A DNA stretch of 64,000 nucleotides from Zygaena filipendulae (GCA_907165275.2 OU015677.1:5332001-5396000), one strand, 5' to 3'. Shown: positions 44,043 to 54,713, numbered from the stretch's first letter. Numbers and translations are program-made. The notes: generated by a model not told the origin, from the letters alone.

Positions 44043-44352
44043 TCCCTATACTAATACTAATACTAAATGCGAAAGTAACTCTGTGCGTCTGTCTGTCTGT
44101 CTGTTACGCTTTCACGCCTTAACGGCTCAACCGATCATCATGAAATTTTGCATACACGTTGTCAGGGGTACAGAGAAGGACATAGGGTAGGCACTTGTAC
44201 CTGTAAAGGGAACCTAAGTTTAAAAGCGCTGTACAACGCCTATTAATGTTTATGATCCTTTTGTACCTACACTTAGTGAGCAATAAATACTTGAATACTT
44301 TTTATCCCGGAATTCCCGCGGGAACTCCGAAATCACCGCGGGGAACAGCTAG
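44043..44352 (+). mobile_element. Helitron (type A) with a 105-bp insert
   Basis: The start is TCCC, then TACTAATACTAAATGCGAAA. CACGCCTTAACGGCTCAACC and GTCAGGGGTACAGAGAAGGA follow, then about 105 bp foreign DNA (44191-44296) containing GAGCAATAAATACTTGAAT. The rest is GGAATTCCCGCGGGAACTCC to CTAG at 44349-44352. Confidence 0.78.
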
Positions 44353-44635
44353 CATTCAATACACACAATACTATATTATGTGGTTAGGAATTTGCAAAAT
44401 CAGCACAAGCCTTTTGCAAATATATTTGAGATTACAATTCGCTTACGCCCAAGCTGTTATTCGATATAAAAACAATGTAGGATTTGTTGCTGCTGCGATA
44501 GATGTGCTTATTTCTAATTCAACGAACTGCTCCCGTATGTTATTGTAACTCAACACTTGTGCATAGTTGAACCTTATAAACATTCATTTTAATATAAGTA
44601 CTATGAGTACTATAACGATATAACGCAGCCAAATA

Positions 44636-44678
44636 GGCAAGCTGACAAAATTTTTGTTTTTAGTTCGTCATGTGGAAT
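44636..44678 (+). mobile_element. MITE M1 left-end fragment
   Basis: TA, then GGCAAGCTGACAAAATTTTT and TTTTTAGTTCGTCATGTGGA. It stops at the next MITE. Confidence 0.5.
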
Positions 44679-44680
44679 AT

Positions 44681-44790
44681 AGTCCGGGAGCCCCCGTACT
44701 AGTTTTCTGTCGAACGTCGAACCGGACCGACTCACGAAGTTTCAGCCTGTTATTAGTCACTTAGAAAACAAGTAAGGGGGCTCCCGGACT
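44681..44790 (+). mobile_element. Small MITE (M6)
   Basis: 110 bp with 28-bp inverted ends differing at about two positions: AGTCCGGGAGCCCCC at the left and GGGGGCTCCCGGACT at the right. It lies against the M1 fragment. Target duplication not clear. Confidence 0.75.
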
Positions 44791-45005
44791 AATTAATATA
44801 CTAATATTATAAAGAGGAAAGATTTGATTTTTGTTTGTTTATTTATTTATTTAAAAGTTACACCAACATAGTAAACACTAACACTTACAGTAAAAAAAAA
44901 AAACAAATTAGAATCAATAAATAATAATTGGCCAAGTGTTACTATACTAACAGGTGCAAACTTGTTTGTTTGTTACGATTTAACTCAAAAACCACAGGAG
45001 CAATA

Positions 45006-45328
45006 GGGATGTTGACTACTATTGAAAATCAAAATTCTAATTAGTCCGTCAGTTGGAAAATAAATAAACAATAGACACGTGTTTTTTGCTTTTTTAAATA
45101 AATTGAAATATACAGAGATAAAGCGCATTAAAGTTTAGGATGAGGAGGTCGTGACGTCACTAACCACAAAACCGCCATACAAACTGTCAGAATAGTGACG
45201 TCACGCGAAATTTCAACTCAATATATCGCCGTTATTTTTTGATTACGTAAAAAAAGAAAAAATACGTGTCCAATATTTTTTAATAATCTACAAGACGGAC
45301 TAAAAAATACAAATTAGTCAACATGCCC
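45006..45328 (-). mobile_element. MITE M1, complete
   Basis: TA at 45004-45005. Tips GGGATGTTGACTA and TAGTCAACATGCCC. Both AGTCCGTC-type arms, two GTGACGTCAC palindromes. One of the best-preserved copies. Confidence 0.87.
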
Positions 45329-45371
45329 ATTCCAAAAATTCTCTCACCATTAGAATACTACATTATCCCTG

Positions 45372-45450
45372 AGTAACACAGGCTATATTGTAACCCGGAA
45401 TTTCCGCGGGAATTCCGAAATTATCGCGAGTGCACCCACGGGAACAGCTG
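45372..45450 (+). mobile_element. Helitron 3' end fragment
   Basis: GGAATTTCCGCGGGAATTCC, GCGAGTGCACCCACGGG, CAGCTGG for CAGCTAG. Confidence 0.55.
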
Positions 45451-45677
45451 GCGTTAAATAAAAGTCACCAAGGTCGTTGCCGAGCGCAATAATTATGGTT
45501 AATTCAAAACGACGACGATTAAGACGTCGAAACTCATATATTATATTTGTATAAGTCGGTAAGTCACCGACACAATTTCGTTCTCACAACAGCACAGCTG
45601 CCTACAATGGGAGTGGAACGATTAGCTAGCATTAAATATTACACTAATAAACAATTAATGAAATTGTGTACAGTTAG

Positions 45678-45782
45678 CAAGGAAGGGGGTGACAAATCGT
45701 ATTCGTAATATTATGTACAATGTTCATTTCAAGTTTCAGCCACCGGTGTGAACTTGGCACCCGAATTTGGAAAACTAATTTG
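45678..45782 (+). repeat. Local direct repeat, copy 1
   Basis: AAGGGGGTGACAAATC, TTCAAGTTTCAGCCACCGG and TGAACTTGGCACCCGA recur at 46192-46285. Confidence 0.7.
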
Positions 45783-45910
45783 GTTTTTAATGTATTTCGA
45801 AAGATTCCGATAAGCAGTGGACTACTGTACCTATTTCACTACCGTATTTTTGCTGGAATTAATTCCAAACAAACTGGTATAAACAGTAATATATACACTA
45901 ATAAAAACAC

Positions 45911-45976
45911 GATTAAAACACGATTTACGCAAAATTTCTCCAGTGTGGGTTGACACACTATTGCTTATCTATGTCC
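45911..45976 (+). mobile_element. MITE M2, 3' end only
   Basis: ACACGATTTACGCAAAATTT, CTCCAGTGTGGGTTGACACA, CTATTGCTTATCTATGTCC. Confidence 0.75.
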
Positions 45977-46191
45977 AGTTAGCTTTAAACTTCGTAAGTT
46001 TTGTAAATGCACAACCACTTCTCAGTATATATTATTTTTTTCTAGTAACTTGTGGTTAATGGTTTTGGTGGTACAATTGGTAAATTTAGCTAAGTAAGTT
46101 ACCTACTACAAGTATATATTGTACACACTGTTTAAAAGCCCAATAAATTGAAAAAAAAAAAAAAAAAAACAAATAGGTTCATGTACAGGTA

Positions 46192-46285
46192 CCAGGAAAG
46201 GGGGTGACAAATCTAAATAATATGTATATTTCAAGTTGCAGTCACCGGTGTGAACTTGGCACCCGATTTTGGAAACACGAATTTC
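46192..46285 (+). repeat. Local direct repeat, copy 2
   Basis: Second copy of 45678-45782. An A-rich tract (about 19 A after CCCAATAAATTG, 46151-46169) lies shortly before it, as at a retroposon 3' end. Confidence 0.7.
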
Positions 46286-46574
46286 AATAGTGAAACTATT
46301 GTTTTTACACTTTTCTTTTTAAATACTACACTGCTGCTACTAATGCTTTCACTACAATCCACCGCTTGTCGAAATCTCTTGAAAGAGACCAAAATATTTT
46401 TCTTTCCCAAAATCGCCCGCCAAGTTCACACAAGTGTGTATCCCTATGTAGCTTTTTGTGCGCTTCACAACGAATTACTATGCAATTTTTTTTTTATATA
46501 ATCGGTTTCATCCGCGCTGATTTTAATGTTCCCGCGGGAATCGCAAGTTTTACACACAAATTACCTAACTCAGT

Positions 46575-47340
46575 CAAACCTTGTATACGTTAGGTAGGTG
46601 TTTATTTGATTAAAAAAAATCCATCCATCGCGGATCGAAGATTCTAGGAATATTCAACGTGCATTCGAGTAATACTATTTTTTATTTGATTTACAATTCT
46701 TTTAAAATACAATTATTTATTTACTATATATAATTACAAATACAAATTTACAAATAATAATTTATCAATTTCAATTTACGCCAAAAAAAAGTCACTCAAA
46801 AATACCGCCCCGGGTCATACCAGCAGCAAAGGTGCCCATGACACTCGCTGCATTACCGTATTCGAGTAATATAGAAAAATCATGTAATTACATAATTACT
46901 GAAACTGCTAATTCGCCACACACAGCCATCAAAGCAAAGATGTGCGCTACGATATGTTTATCGAACGAAAGATAAAATTGTCGACACGACAAATATTTGT
47001 GGGCGTCCAAGCAAAAAAGTCGAGTAGTGGGGTATTGAGTTAAGACTAGATCCGGTTAAACATTTTTGCTGCCATATTACCACTGGTAGACAAAACGATA
47101 TAATATGTCGACGAAAATCGTTAAAATGGCTCGATAAAATTTTATCGTGTTGCGCATCTTAGTTCCGCATGACACTTTCAAGTTCTCGCGACTTGGCACC
47201 CCCCTTTCCGATTACTCCTTTATTCGGCCCGTGAATTAAACTGCTGTTCGAATTAAAACGTAATTAGGCATTATTCCCAAGCTGAACGGTCCCAGTCTGA
47301 ACCGCGTGTGCTTCGAGATTTCCTCGGGAACTTTATGTTG
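46575..47340. other. No recognised feature
   Basis: AT-rich, then mixed. The only transposon trace nearby is a worn Helitron piece at about 46500-46560 (GTTCCCGCGGGAATC). Confidence 0.4.
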
Positions 47341-47369
47341 TATAGGATTTTTTTTTTTATGTCATAGGG

Positions 47370-47522
47370 GGCAAACGGGCAAGTGGTACACCTGATGGTA
47401 AGTGATTACCGCCGCCCATATACATCTGCAATACCAGAAGGCATGCAGGCGCGTTGCCGACCTGGAATGGCGATGGGAACTGGCTTTCAAGTGGGGCTGC
47501 CGGAACACACCGTAAAAAGCAT
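47370..47522 (+). repeat. Widespread lepidopteran dispersed repeat (fragment)
   Basis: GGGCAAACGGGCAAGTGGTA, ACCTGATGGTAAGTGATTAC, CGCCGCCCATATACATCTGC and GGCGCGTTGCCGACCTGGAA. I recognise this as a common repeat of moth and butterfly genomes. Its class cannot be told from this piece. It directly precedes a Helitron. Confidence 0.65.
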
Positions 47523-47529
47523 CCTACAA

Positions 47530-47721
47530 TCCTACTAATATTATAAATGCGAAAGTGTCCATGGATGTTTGAATGTTTGTTACTCAATCATGCAAAAACG
47601 GCTGAACGGATTTGAATGAAATTTGACATCCACGTTGTCGAAGGACATAGGGGACTTTTTATACCGGAATTCCCGCGGGAACTACGAAATTACTGCGGGT
47701 GAAACCGCGGGGCAAAGCTAG
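47530..47721 (+). mobile_element. Helitron (type A), complete
   Basis: 192 bp: A|TCCTACTAATATTATAAATG start, GTTACTCAATCATGCAAAAA, GGAATTCCCGCGGGAACTAC, hairpin GCGGGTGAAACCGCGG, CTAG|T. Both ends are canonical and there is no target duplication. Confidence 0.92.
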
Positions 47722-47889
47722 TATCAAATATAGTACCTACATAATATCTATATATTATAATCTGTACATCTATACATACATATAAATAAAATTAAAGTGT
47801 CTCTTTGTGATTCCAAATTAACAGCTTTTCACTAAATGCACATGAAAATATATACTTACAGTAATTACATAAAAAAATATTTTTGAATT

Positions 47890-48130
47890 TTTGTCTATCT
47901 GTCTGTCTGTTTGTTCCGGCTAATCTCTGAAACGGCTGGACCGATCTTAACCGAACTTTCACTGGCTGGCACTTTTAAATTTCCTTGTTGTATGTAGGTA
48001 TACAGTTTTTTGGCTATAAATGGTTTTTTTATTTTTCATTTTTATTTATGTTACAAAGGGTAATTTAGGCTACTATAAAAACCTATTATAAAAAAAAATT
48101 AGTTTAAATTACCGCAAGTGAAGCCGTGGG
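47890..48130 (+). mobile_element. Helitron (type G), decayed
   Basis: TCTGTCTGTCTGTTTGTTCC, CTGAAACGGCTGGACCGATC, and a weak end ACCGCAAGTGAAGCCGTGGG. Confidence 0.5.
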
Positions 48131-48312
48131 GGATTGACTGTGAGTTTGTTTTTATATTCATTCCATTCCGAGATTTCAGATAACTAAATGACATCCAAAT
48201 AATTCTTATTGTTTTCGTTGTGATCTAAAAATAAACTACTAGGCGTCCTCTAAGGTCTCAGCCCTCAGGGGAGGCGCATTTGACATGAGGTATTATCCGT
48301 TATCCATCCTTA

Positions 48313-48488
48313 AGCGTGTACCAGACTATTTTAAACAAGCCTCCCCACAAGGTGACCTTGGCGGGAGGCTGGTTTAAAACCACCGTTGGTCGCCCGTTTC
48401 GTTGCAAACAACCGTCCACACTGTTTGAAACCGCCGCGCTGTTAAAAACTTCGGTTTGGGGCTTGTTTACAACAGTCTGGTACACGCT
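48313..48488 (+). mobile_element. Harbinger-like MITE (M7) with TTA duplication
   Basis: 176 bp, ends AGCGTGTACCAGACT and AGTCTGGTACACGCT with a repeat of about 29 bp. It is flanked by TTA (48310-48312 and 48489-48491). It lies in the fourth to sixth bases of the outer Helitron. The frames across it on both strands follow from its symmetry. Confidence 0.88.
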
Positions 48489-48558
48489 TTACTATTATAA
48501 CTAAACGCGGATGTGAGTTTATTTATTTGTTACGCTTTCACGTCTCAACTACTCAACT

Positions 48559-49106
48559 GGGCCCTTATTCACTATGACCATAACACGCCGCGTTAAGATA
48601 AGACGCCGCAAAAACTGTTTTTCCCTCGCGATCAAAGAGGCTTCACTTTAAAAAAATACATTTACAACGTGTGTTACGGCATACAGGATATTAATCCTTA
48701 CTAATATTATAAATGCGAAAGTAACTCTGTCTGATCTATCTGTCTGTCTGTCAGTCTGTCTGTTACGCTTTCACGCCTTAATGGCTCAACCAATCATCAT
48801 GAAATTTTGTACACACGTTGTCAGAGGTACAAAGAAGGACATAGGATACTTTTCGTTCCGGAATTCCCACGGGAACTGTGGAAGTAACGCCAGTGAAATC
48901 TCATGTAATTTTGTATAATTATTCATTGTCAGAGCACAGAAAAGGTCATAGAGCGGAATCCCTAAGGGATCTCCGATGTTTCCGCGGGTGAAACCGCGGG
49001 GAACAGCTAGTTTCTAACATTTTGTCATCTGGAGCGGTCGGAATTGTGTTTTTGGGACGCGCGTTACGGGCAAGGAATGTTGTTGGTCATAGAGAATAAG
49101 GGCCCA
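48559..49106 (+). mobile_element. MITE family M3, split by a Helitron
   Basis: Ends GGGCCCTTATTCACTATGAC and TCATAGAGAATAAGGGCCC. Without the inner Helitron it is 232 bp, against 217 bp for the uninterrupted copy at 12234-12450. Confidence 0.88.
48695..49010 (+). mobile_element. Inner Helitron (dimeric type), inserted in M3
   Basis: 316 bp: A|TCCTTACTAATATTATAAAT, two 3' modules (junction GCCAGTGAAATCTCATGTAA), hairpin GCGGGTGAAACCGC, then CTAG|T. The flanks ATATTAA and TTTCTAACATT join exactly as in the empty site of the other M3 copy. Confidence 0.93.
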
Positions 49107-49279
49107 GATCATGATAAAATTTTACATGCACACATTGTCAGGGATACAGAGGAGGGCATCGGGTAGTCTTTGTCTCGGAATTCCCGCGGAAACACCGAAA
49201 TAAACGCGAGCGAAACCTCTGGAAACAGCTAGAGCCTATATTAAAGTCTTTCCTCAGTTCTGCATAGCAATGACTTTTC

Positions 49280-49400
49280 GACAATTCCCCCTGCGGGCCG
49301 CGACTCCGCGTGCCGTTATCACCGCGGGCCGCGCTATCACGTGTGAAGGACGCGGCTATCAGTCAGTCGCCGTGGCGCGTTATCTAACTCAAACAATAAC
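49280..49400. other. GC-rich island
   Basis: GCGGGCCGCGACTCCGCGTG and GTCGCCGTGGCGCGTTATCT in an AT-rich setting. No frame. A regulatory role is possible but unsupported. Confidence 0.25.
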
Positions 49401-49722
49401 CATTATACCGGTGGTTATTTAATATAGAAAAATTTGTTGCTCTCCTCCATCCGCGTTGGTTTCATTGTAATTGAGGCCGTCAGAGAAGCATATTATTTAT
49501 ACAATGGCAAAGAATCGTTTAGGTTTTTTGATGATATTTTTCTAGGACTATTACAAAGAATCGAATTTTATGGTTATAGTTCTATTAATTAGCACATGTT
49601 CTCACGTAGTAAGACGGGGTCAAGTAGTCATGTTATTGAGCTTGTACTTGGGAACTGACTATTAATACGGGCCTAAGGTGCAGGCAGTAAGTACTTATTG
49701 CAGCAGTGGGTTTTAATTTAAA

Positions 49723-50226
49723 CCAGGTGTCCCCCGCGTTAATTTTCGAATTCCCACGGGATTCCGGGATGAAACTACCCTATGTCCTTCTCTGTACCCC
49801 TGACAACGTGTATGTAAAATTTCATGATGATCGGCTTAGTAAGTTACAGTGTGTAAGCGAAACAAACAAACTCCTATTCGTATTTATACAATAGGCTAGT
49901 TTCCTAAATTTTCTTTTTTAGTCCGTTTTGTAGATTATTAAAAAATATTGGACACGTATTTTTTTATTTTTTATGTAACCAAAAAATAACGGAGATATAT
50001 CAAGTCGAAATTTCACATGACGTCACGCCTCGCTACAGTTTGTTCGCACGTTATAGCGAGCTGTGACATCACGAGTCCCCCACCCTAAACTTTAATGCGC
50101 TTTATCTATGCATATTTCCATTATTTTGAAAAAGCAAAAAATACGTGTCTTTTATTTTTTTATTATCTAACTGACGGACTAAATAGAATTTTGATTTTTT
50201 TACCCAGGAAACTAGCCTATTAAGGA
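49723..50226 (-). mobile_element. Helitron (type A) split by MITE M1
   Basis: The left part has GTACCCCTGACAACGTGTAT and GTGTAAGCGAAACAAACAAA. The 5' end TATTAAGGA resumes after the MITE. CTAG is mutated to CCAG. Confidence 0.8.
49894..50217 (+). mobile_element. MITE M1, complete, in a Helitron
   Basis: 324 bp with TA at 49892-49893 and 50218-50219. Tips GGCTAGTTTCCT and AGGAAACTAGCC match perfectly. Arms AGTCCGTTTTGTAGATTATT and CTAACTGACGGACTAAATAG. Confidence 0.9.
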
Positions 50227-50229
50227 TAA

Positions 50230-51840
50230 TTATTATTAATTTTTGTAAGACACTTATAATCTCGCATCAAAGAGTTCCCAAGAGTCCCTAAATTCACACG
50301 ACATCTATAGTTTGATACAAAACACTGAGATACCAAAACCTATCCGACTGAACGGGCACTGTGACTGAAACGGCGTTTGCTGAAAGGAATTATGTCAAAA
50401 AGAAATAGAAAAAACGTGGCATGCGACCGCGGGACCTCATCCCTCTGCCCTCTGCGAAGGGACTCGCCGGCTATCGATCCTGACTTCACTGGAGACGCGG
50501 AGTGAAACACAAGCGGAAGCGGGCGCGGAAAGCGTTGAACACTAAGAGCTCTCACATAAAACCGTGATGTGATGCGATACGATGCGTTTGTTTTTGAACT
50601 TTATTTTAAATTTCTTAGAAGATGAAAGCTGCGACTTCGCAGATAAGCGCGATGCGATGCGAATTCGAGGTTTTGTGTGGGAGCCCTAAAATCGCCGAGA
50701 TGCGATTTAAGATACAATAACTTCAATACTATAACATCGTTAGGGTAGTGGTAAGGTAACTGATTGCCAGCGCTGGCCCAAAGGTAGAGCGAGAGGAGCG
50801 GTTGCTCTAGGCGCCAGGTGGCAAGGAGCGCCAAAAAATAAGTTGAGGTTCGCAATAAATTGATTTGAAAAAATTGTTAATTATTATTATTTATTTAACA
50901 ATTTTAACTCCAGGTGTGGGCTGTGGCGCGAGTTCGACTTCGATCACAGAAAGAGTCTGGATGTTTAATTTCTATCAAATGTATGTACTTAGTTGCTAAA
51001 AAAATTTTAAACTAACTCAGTCAGTCAGTTGTCTGATAGACTGATACCTACCTACTCATGGTAAAAGCTGTGCTTAGTTTGAGCCCAAGCTTATGTTCAA
51101 AGCCTTATCGAGGCGGGAGTGGTACGGCATCATATTTTGCGTGAGCAAGGCGTGGTGGATCTTTTCTGATAAAGTTATTCTCCCGCTTCGTCCTATCACT
51201 TGGACCCCAGCCCAGGGTGTGGTTGCAGAAAGCTATTGGTCGGACCACTTAACCAGAGCGACGACCGCCCGCGGTGCGAACCGACGGATGATAATGGAGT
51301 ATTATTATATATATAAAAATCTACCTACCCCTCGTTTTCCTATAGATACCAACAGGATGCTTGACGCATGGACAAGTTTTCCACCTTGTGCTTATAGAGA
51401 TTTATTTATTTATTTCAAAAACCACTTATTCCTTACAGGCTAACTTAATGCGATTACATGACTACTTATATGCTACTATAGATGTGTTTTTAAGCAGATT
51501 TAAAAAATAATTACAAAAAAGTTCCCCGTTTTCTAGTATGTAACTACGTTTGCGTGTGTGTGTGTGTGTGCGATTTTTTTAAACCATACGCGACCCGATT
51601 TGTAGTCTAGAAACATTATTCTATAGTAAATACTAGATGTACATAAAATATTAAGTTTGTAATTATTATACTGTATTAATTAGCTTATGAGCTAATTGAT
51701 AAAGCAAACTTTAAATGTGTTAATTTTTCTTATGTGGGTTAATGGATTTTTAATGTTGGTTAATTGTCTTTTTAATTTTCGGCACAGTGACGGTTAGACG
51801 TGAAACTCCTCCATCGCCCATAAATTGTGCGAGTCCATGC
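50230..51840. other. No recognised gene
   Basis: Contains a GC-richer patch (50410-50530), a (GT)n tract near 51552-51571 and a 116-codon frame at 51093-51443 without a known domain. The frame includes an AT-rich low-complexity stretch and is probably chance. Confidence 0.4.
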
Positions 51841-51847
51841 GCCAAAC

Positions 51848-51985
51848 ATTCTGTATATTATCAATCAAACAATCAATCAAATATTCTTTATTGTTACCAT
51901 GATAATAAAAATACATAGAAAAATAACTAGAGTAGGCAACAAAGGGCGGCCTTATTGCTAAAGAGCAATTTCTTCCAGGCAACCG
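51848..51985 (-). mobile_element. CR1-like LINE 3' end with (TTGA)n tail
   Basis: Reverse of 23943-24080: CAATCAATCAAATATTCTTT, ATTGTTACCATG, GGCGGCCTTATTGCTAAAGA, ATTTCTTCCAGGCAACC. Confidence 0.72.
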
Positions 51986-52314
51986 TAACTATAAATAAGA
52001 ATAAGAATTTCTATAGAGTGGGTGGCGCTACAGGTAAGTACAACTACTATTATCAACGAACTAATCTAACATCGCGATAGACGTAATATTTTAGGGATTG
52101 GCGAAGCGCTTACATTACTGGCGAATTTGCATGACGCCAAATTAATTTGCACGAGAGAAAAAAAAGTAACAAACATTGTTTTATTCTCTGGCCTTCATGT
52201 GGATGTCAATAAAATAACAATAATTATGACAAGACTCATAAAATGTCCACCCTTCACAACCCCCTATGGCTAGAGAGAAGCTGCGCAATGAAAGCCCCAG
52301 TAGCACACTGTTTA

Positions 52315-52769
52315 ATGTGTTCGTTCGTGTTTGTTTGTTAAGCTTTCACGCCTTAACTACTAAACAGATCATTATGTATAAATAAAAAATTAATAAAATA
52401 TAATAAAAGAATTTTTTATTTACCAGCACATAATTAAAGTAGAACACAGTAAACAGTAATTACAGTATACACGTTGCCAGGGGTACAGAGAAGGACATAG
52501 GTCCGTATTCCAGAAGGTGACTCAGATCACGTTTCTCTTGAGATTAGTCATAACTCAAGCGGACATCTTATTATAGAATGCGTTTTAAGTTCTAATCACT
52601 TGAAACTAGTCTTTAGTAGAGATTTTGAACGCTGATTGGTTGAGTGGTCTTGACATGACAGATGTAAACAAAGATCAAATCTTTGCTTGAGTATAGATTA
52701 GTACTTTTACCCCGGAATTCCCGCGGCATCTCCGACATTAACGCGGGTGAAACCGTGGGGCACAGCTAG
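52315..52769 (+). mobile_element. Helitron (type A) with two inserts
   Basis: TTTCACGCCTTAACTACTAA, then an AT-rich insert (about 52380-52465), GTTGCCAGGGGTACAGAGAA, then about 200 bp starting GTCCGTATTCCAGAAGGTGA (52501-52703). GGAATTCCCGCGGCATCTCC, GCGGGTGAAACCGTGGGG and CTAG|T follow. The second insert looks like another MITE. Confidence 0.72.
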
Positions 52770-52787
52770 TAAATAATAATAATATAA

Positions 52788-52969
52788 AATTCTCGTGTCA
52801 CAATGTTCGTTCCCATACTCCTCCGAAACGGCTTGATCGATTCTCATGAAATTTTATATGCATATTCAGTAGGTCTGAGAATCGGACAACATCTATTTTT
52901 CATCCCCCTAAAGGGAGTTCCTGCGGGAATTCCGAAACTCACGCGGGTGAAACCGCGGGGCACAGCTAG
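52788..52969 (+). mobile_element. Helitron (type H)
   Basis: TATAAAATTCTCGTGTCACA, CTCCTCCGAAACGGCTTGAT, TTCATCCCCCTAAAGGGAGT, GCGGGTGAAACCGCGG, CTAG|T. Nearly identical to 54113-54296. Confidence 0.85.
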
Positions 52970-53329
52970 TAACCTTTATTAAAACATGTTGCGATCGATT
53001 CGCAAGTCGATTCTGAGCAAACTATGTTTCTAGTTTTCAGTTAATTCATTAACACGTTGTATAAGGATTCTGTGGCAAGAGTTTAGATCGGGCTTTTTTA
53101 GCTTGTACGGAGTTACCGTCCGCGTCATCACGTCTCGTCTGTGTGTAATTCTAGTTAGTCTGAATGCTTTACATAAATAAGCCAGCCGGATGTTGCATCA
53201 TCGGTATTGGGATCCTCACAATTATTGCTCTCAGCCCTCCTAACCTAACCATTTGACGACAAGCGGGTGTAGGGTGTCCATCGCTTAGCTAGTTCAGCAG
53301 GATAATTAACGCAAATAAAGTGACACCGC

Positions 53330-53484
53330 ATTTTATTTGCGTTAATTTCAGAGTTCCCGCGGGAATTCCGGCACAAAAAGTACCCTGTGTCCTTCTCTAT
53401 CTGTAAGCAAAATTTTAATGATAATCGGTTGAGTAGTTAAGCCGTGTAAGCGTTACAAACATTCGCATTTATAATATAAGATAG
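53330..53484 (-). mobile_element. Helitron (type A), CTAG end lost
   Basis: GAGTTCCCGCGGGAATTCCG, AAAAGTACCCTGTGTCCTTC, TTCGCATTTATAATATAAGA. Confidence 0.75.
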
Positions 53485-53486
53485 AA

Positions 53487-53640
53487 CTAGTTGTTTACCC
53501 GCGTCAATTTCAGAGTTTCCGCGGGAATACCGGGATAAAAGTACTTACTCTATGTCCTTTCATGATGATCGGTAGAGTGGGTAATTAAGGCTGAAAGCTT
53601 AACAAACAAACTCACTTTTGCATTTATAAATTAGTTATAA
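53487..53640 (-). mobile_element. Helitron (type A), head to tail with the previous copy
   Basis: CTAG at 53487 lies 2 bp after the previous element. GAGTTTCCGCGGGAATACCG, ATGATGATCGGTAGAGTGGG, TTTTGCATTTATAAATTAG. Confidence 0.75.
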
Positions 53641-53746
53641 AATAGGCAAAAGTAAGTTAGGATTGCAAAATTGATATCTAGTTTAAATGATGCAGAATTA
53701 GGTACTATCAAAAATTAGTATTTCTTCCCTCTGCGTCTTGAATACT

Positions 53747-54053
53747 CTATTATATAAATGCGAAAATGCGTTTGTTTGTTTGTTATGCTTTCACGACCTA
53801 ACGGCTCAACCGATCATCATGAAATTTTGCATATGTCAAAAGTACCTACATAAAAAGACATAGGGTAGGTACCTACTTTTTATCCCGCTATTTCCGCGGG
53901 AACTCCAAAATGAACGAGGGTTATTTGCATTAAATTTTGCTTATACTACACATTGTCACGGGTCTAAGGAAAAAGCGTACTCTTTTCCTAGAACTCCCGC
54001 GGTATTTCTGAAATTAACACGGGTGAAACCGCGAGAAACAGCTATAGTCTACG
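53747..54053 (+). mobile_element. Helitron (dimeric type)
   Basis: TATTATATAAATGCGAAAAT, first module TATTTCCGCGGGAACTCC, junction TTTGCATTAAATTTTGC, second module GAACTCCCGCGGTATTTC, and the end GCGAGAAACAGCTATAG with CTAG altered. Confidence 0.75.
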
Positions 54054-54112
54054 TATAAAACCGCCTGCTAAATTCACTGAACCCGAACGTCACCATTATC
54101 TAATATGTATAT

Positions 54113-54296
54113 AAAATTCTCGTGTCACAATGTTCGTTCACATACTCCTCCGAAACGGCTTGACCGATTCTCATGAAATTTTTTATGAATATTCAGTAAG
54201 CCTGAGAATCGGCTACTATCTATTTTTCATCCCCCTAAAGGGAATTCCTGCGGGAATTCCGAAACTCACGCGGGTGAAACCGCGGGGCACAGCTAG
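54113..54296 (+). mobile_element. Helitron (type H)
   Basis: TAAAATTCTCGTGTCACAAT, GGAATTCCTGCGGGAATTCC, GCGGGTGAAACCGCGG, CTAG|T. It differs from 52788-52969 at only a handful of sites. Confidence 0.87.
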
Positions 54297-54435
54297 TAAC
54301 TATATCTATTATGTTTTGTTACTCGTCATCGCAGCTTTGAAGTCTGTGATAGCTATAACTTGGATATAACCACAGAACAGGAAATAACAAATAGAAGGGA
54401 CATCAACTTAGTTCAGTATGAAAACAGATAAAAAA

Positions 54436-54713
54436 TTAGTGTCGCCGAGTGATTTTCGCACACAAAACTATTCGTCACGCACTAAACACGCATTCATTAA
54501 CGTAAATAAATGTATTAAACGATTTATGGTTATGTTTTTACTTAGTCACTGTTTCCAAATTTCGCAGTTTTTAGAATATTGTGGTAAATATACTTGGGAC
54601 GTCCGCGAAAGCAGTTTTGAGCAAGTTAGAGCATTTGCTCTAACTTCCTTTGCAACGGTAGCGCGCCGGCTCCGTTTACATGTCCTCTCTAGTTAATTTA
54701 TTTGCTCTGTGGA
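54436..54713 (+). repeat. Dispersed repeat R1, copy 2
   Basis: Matches 24183-24464 along its length, including the perfect hairpin GTTAGAGCATTTGCTCTAAC and TGTCCTCTCTAGTTAATTTA. The 92-codon frame here is incidental. Confidence 0.75.

Larger units (their letters stand above)
48307..49232 (+). mobile_element. Outer Helitron of a four-element nest
   Basis: Its parts are 48307-48312 (TCCTTA), 48489-48558 and 49107-49232, ending GGAAACAGCTAG. Removing the two MITEs and one target duplication leaves 199 bp, the normal length of type A copies. The 3' hairpin is slightly worn (GCGAGCGAAACCTC). Confidence 0.85.

Noticed and set aside
44246..44548. 100-codon plus frame
   Set aside because: It begins in an insert within a Helitron and crosses the CTAG end.
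48300..48504. Opposed 61- and 62-codon frames with similar proteins
   Set aside because: They mirror each other because the M7 MITE is an inverted repeat.
51093..51443. 116-codon frame as a gene
   Set aside because: No motif, low-complexity Tyr/Ile stretch from a TAT repeat, no upstream signals.
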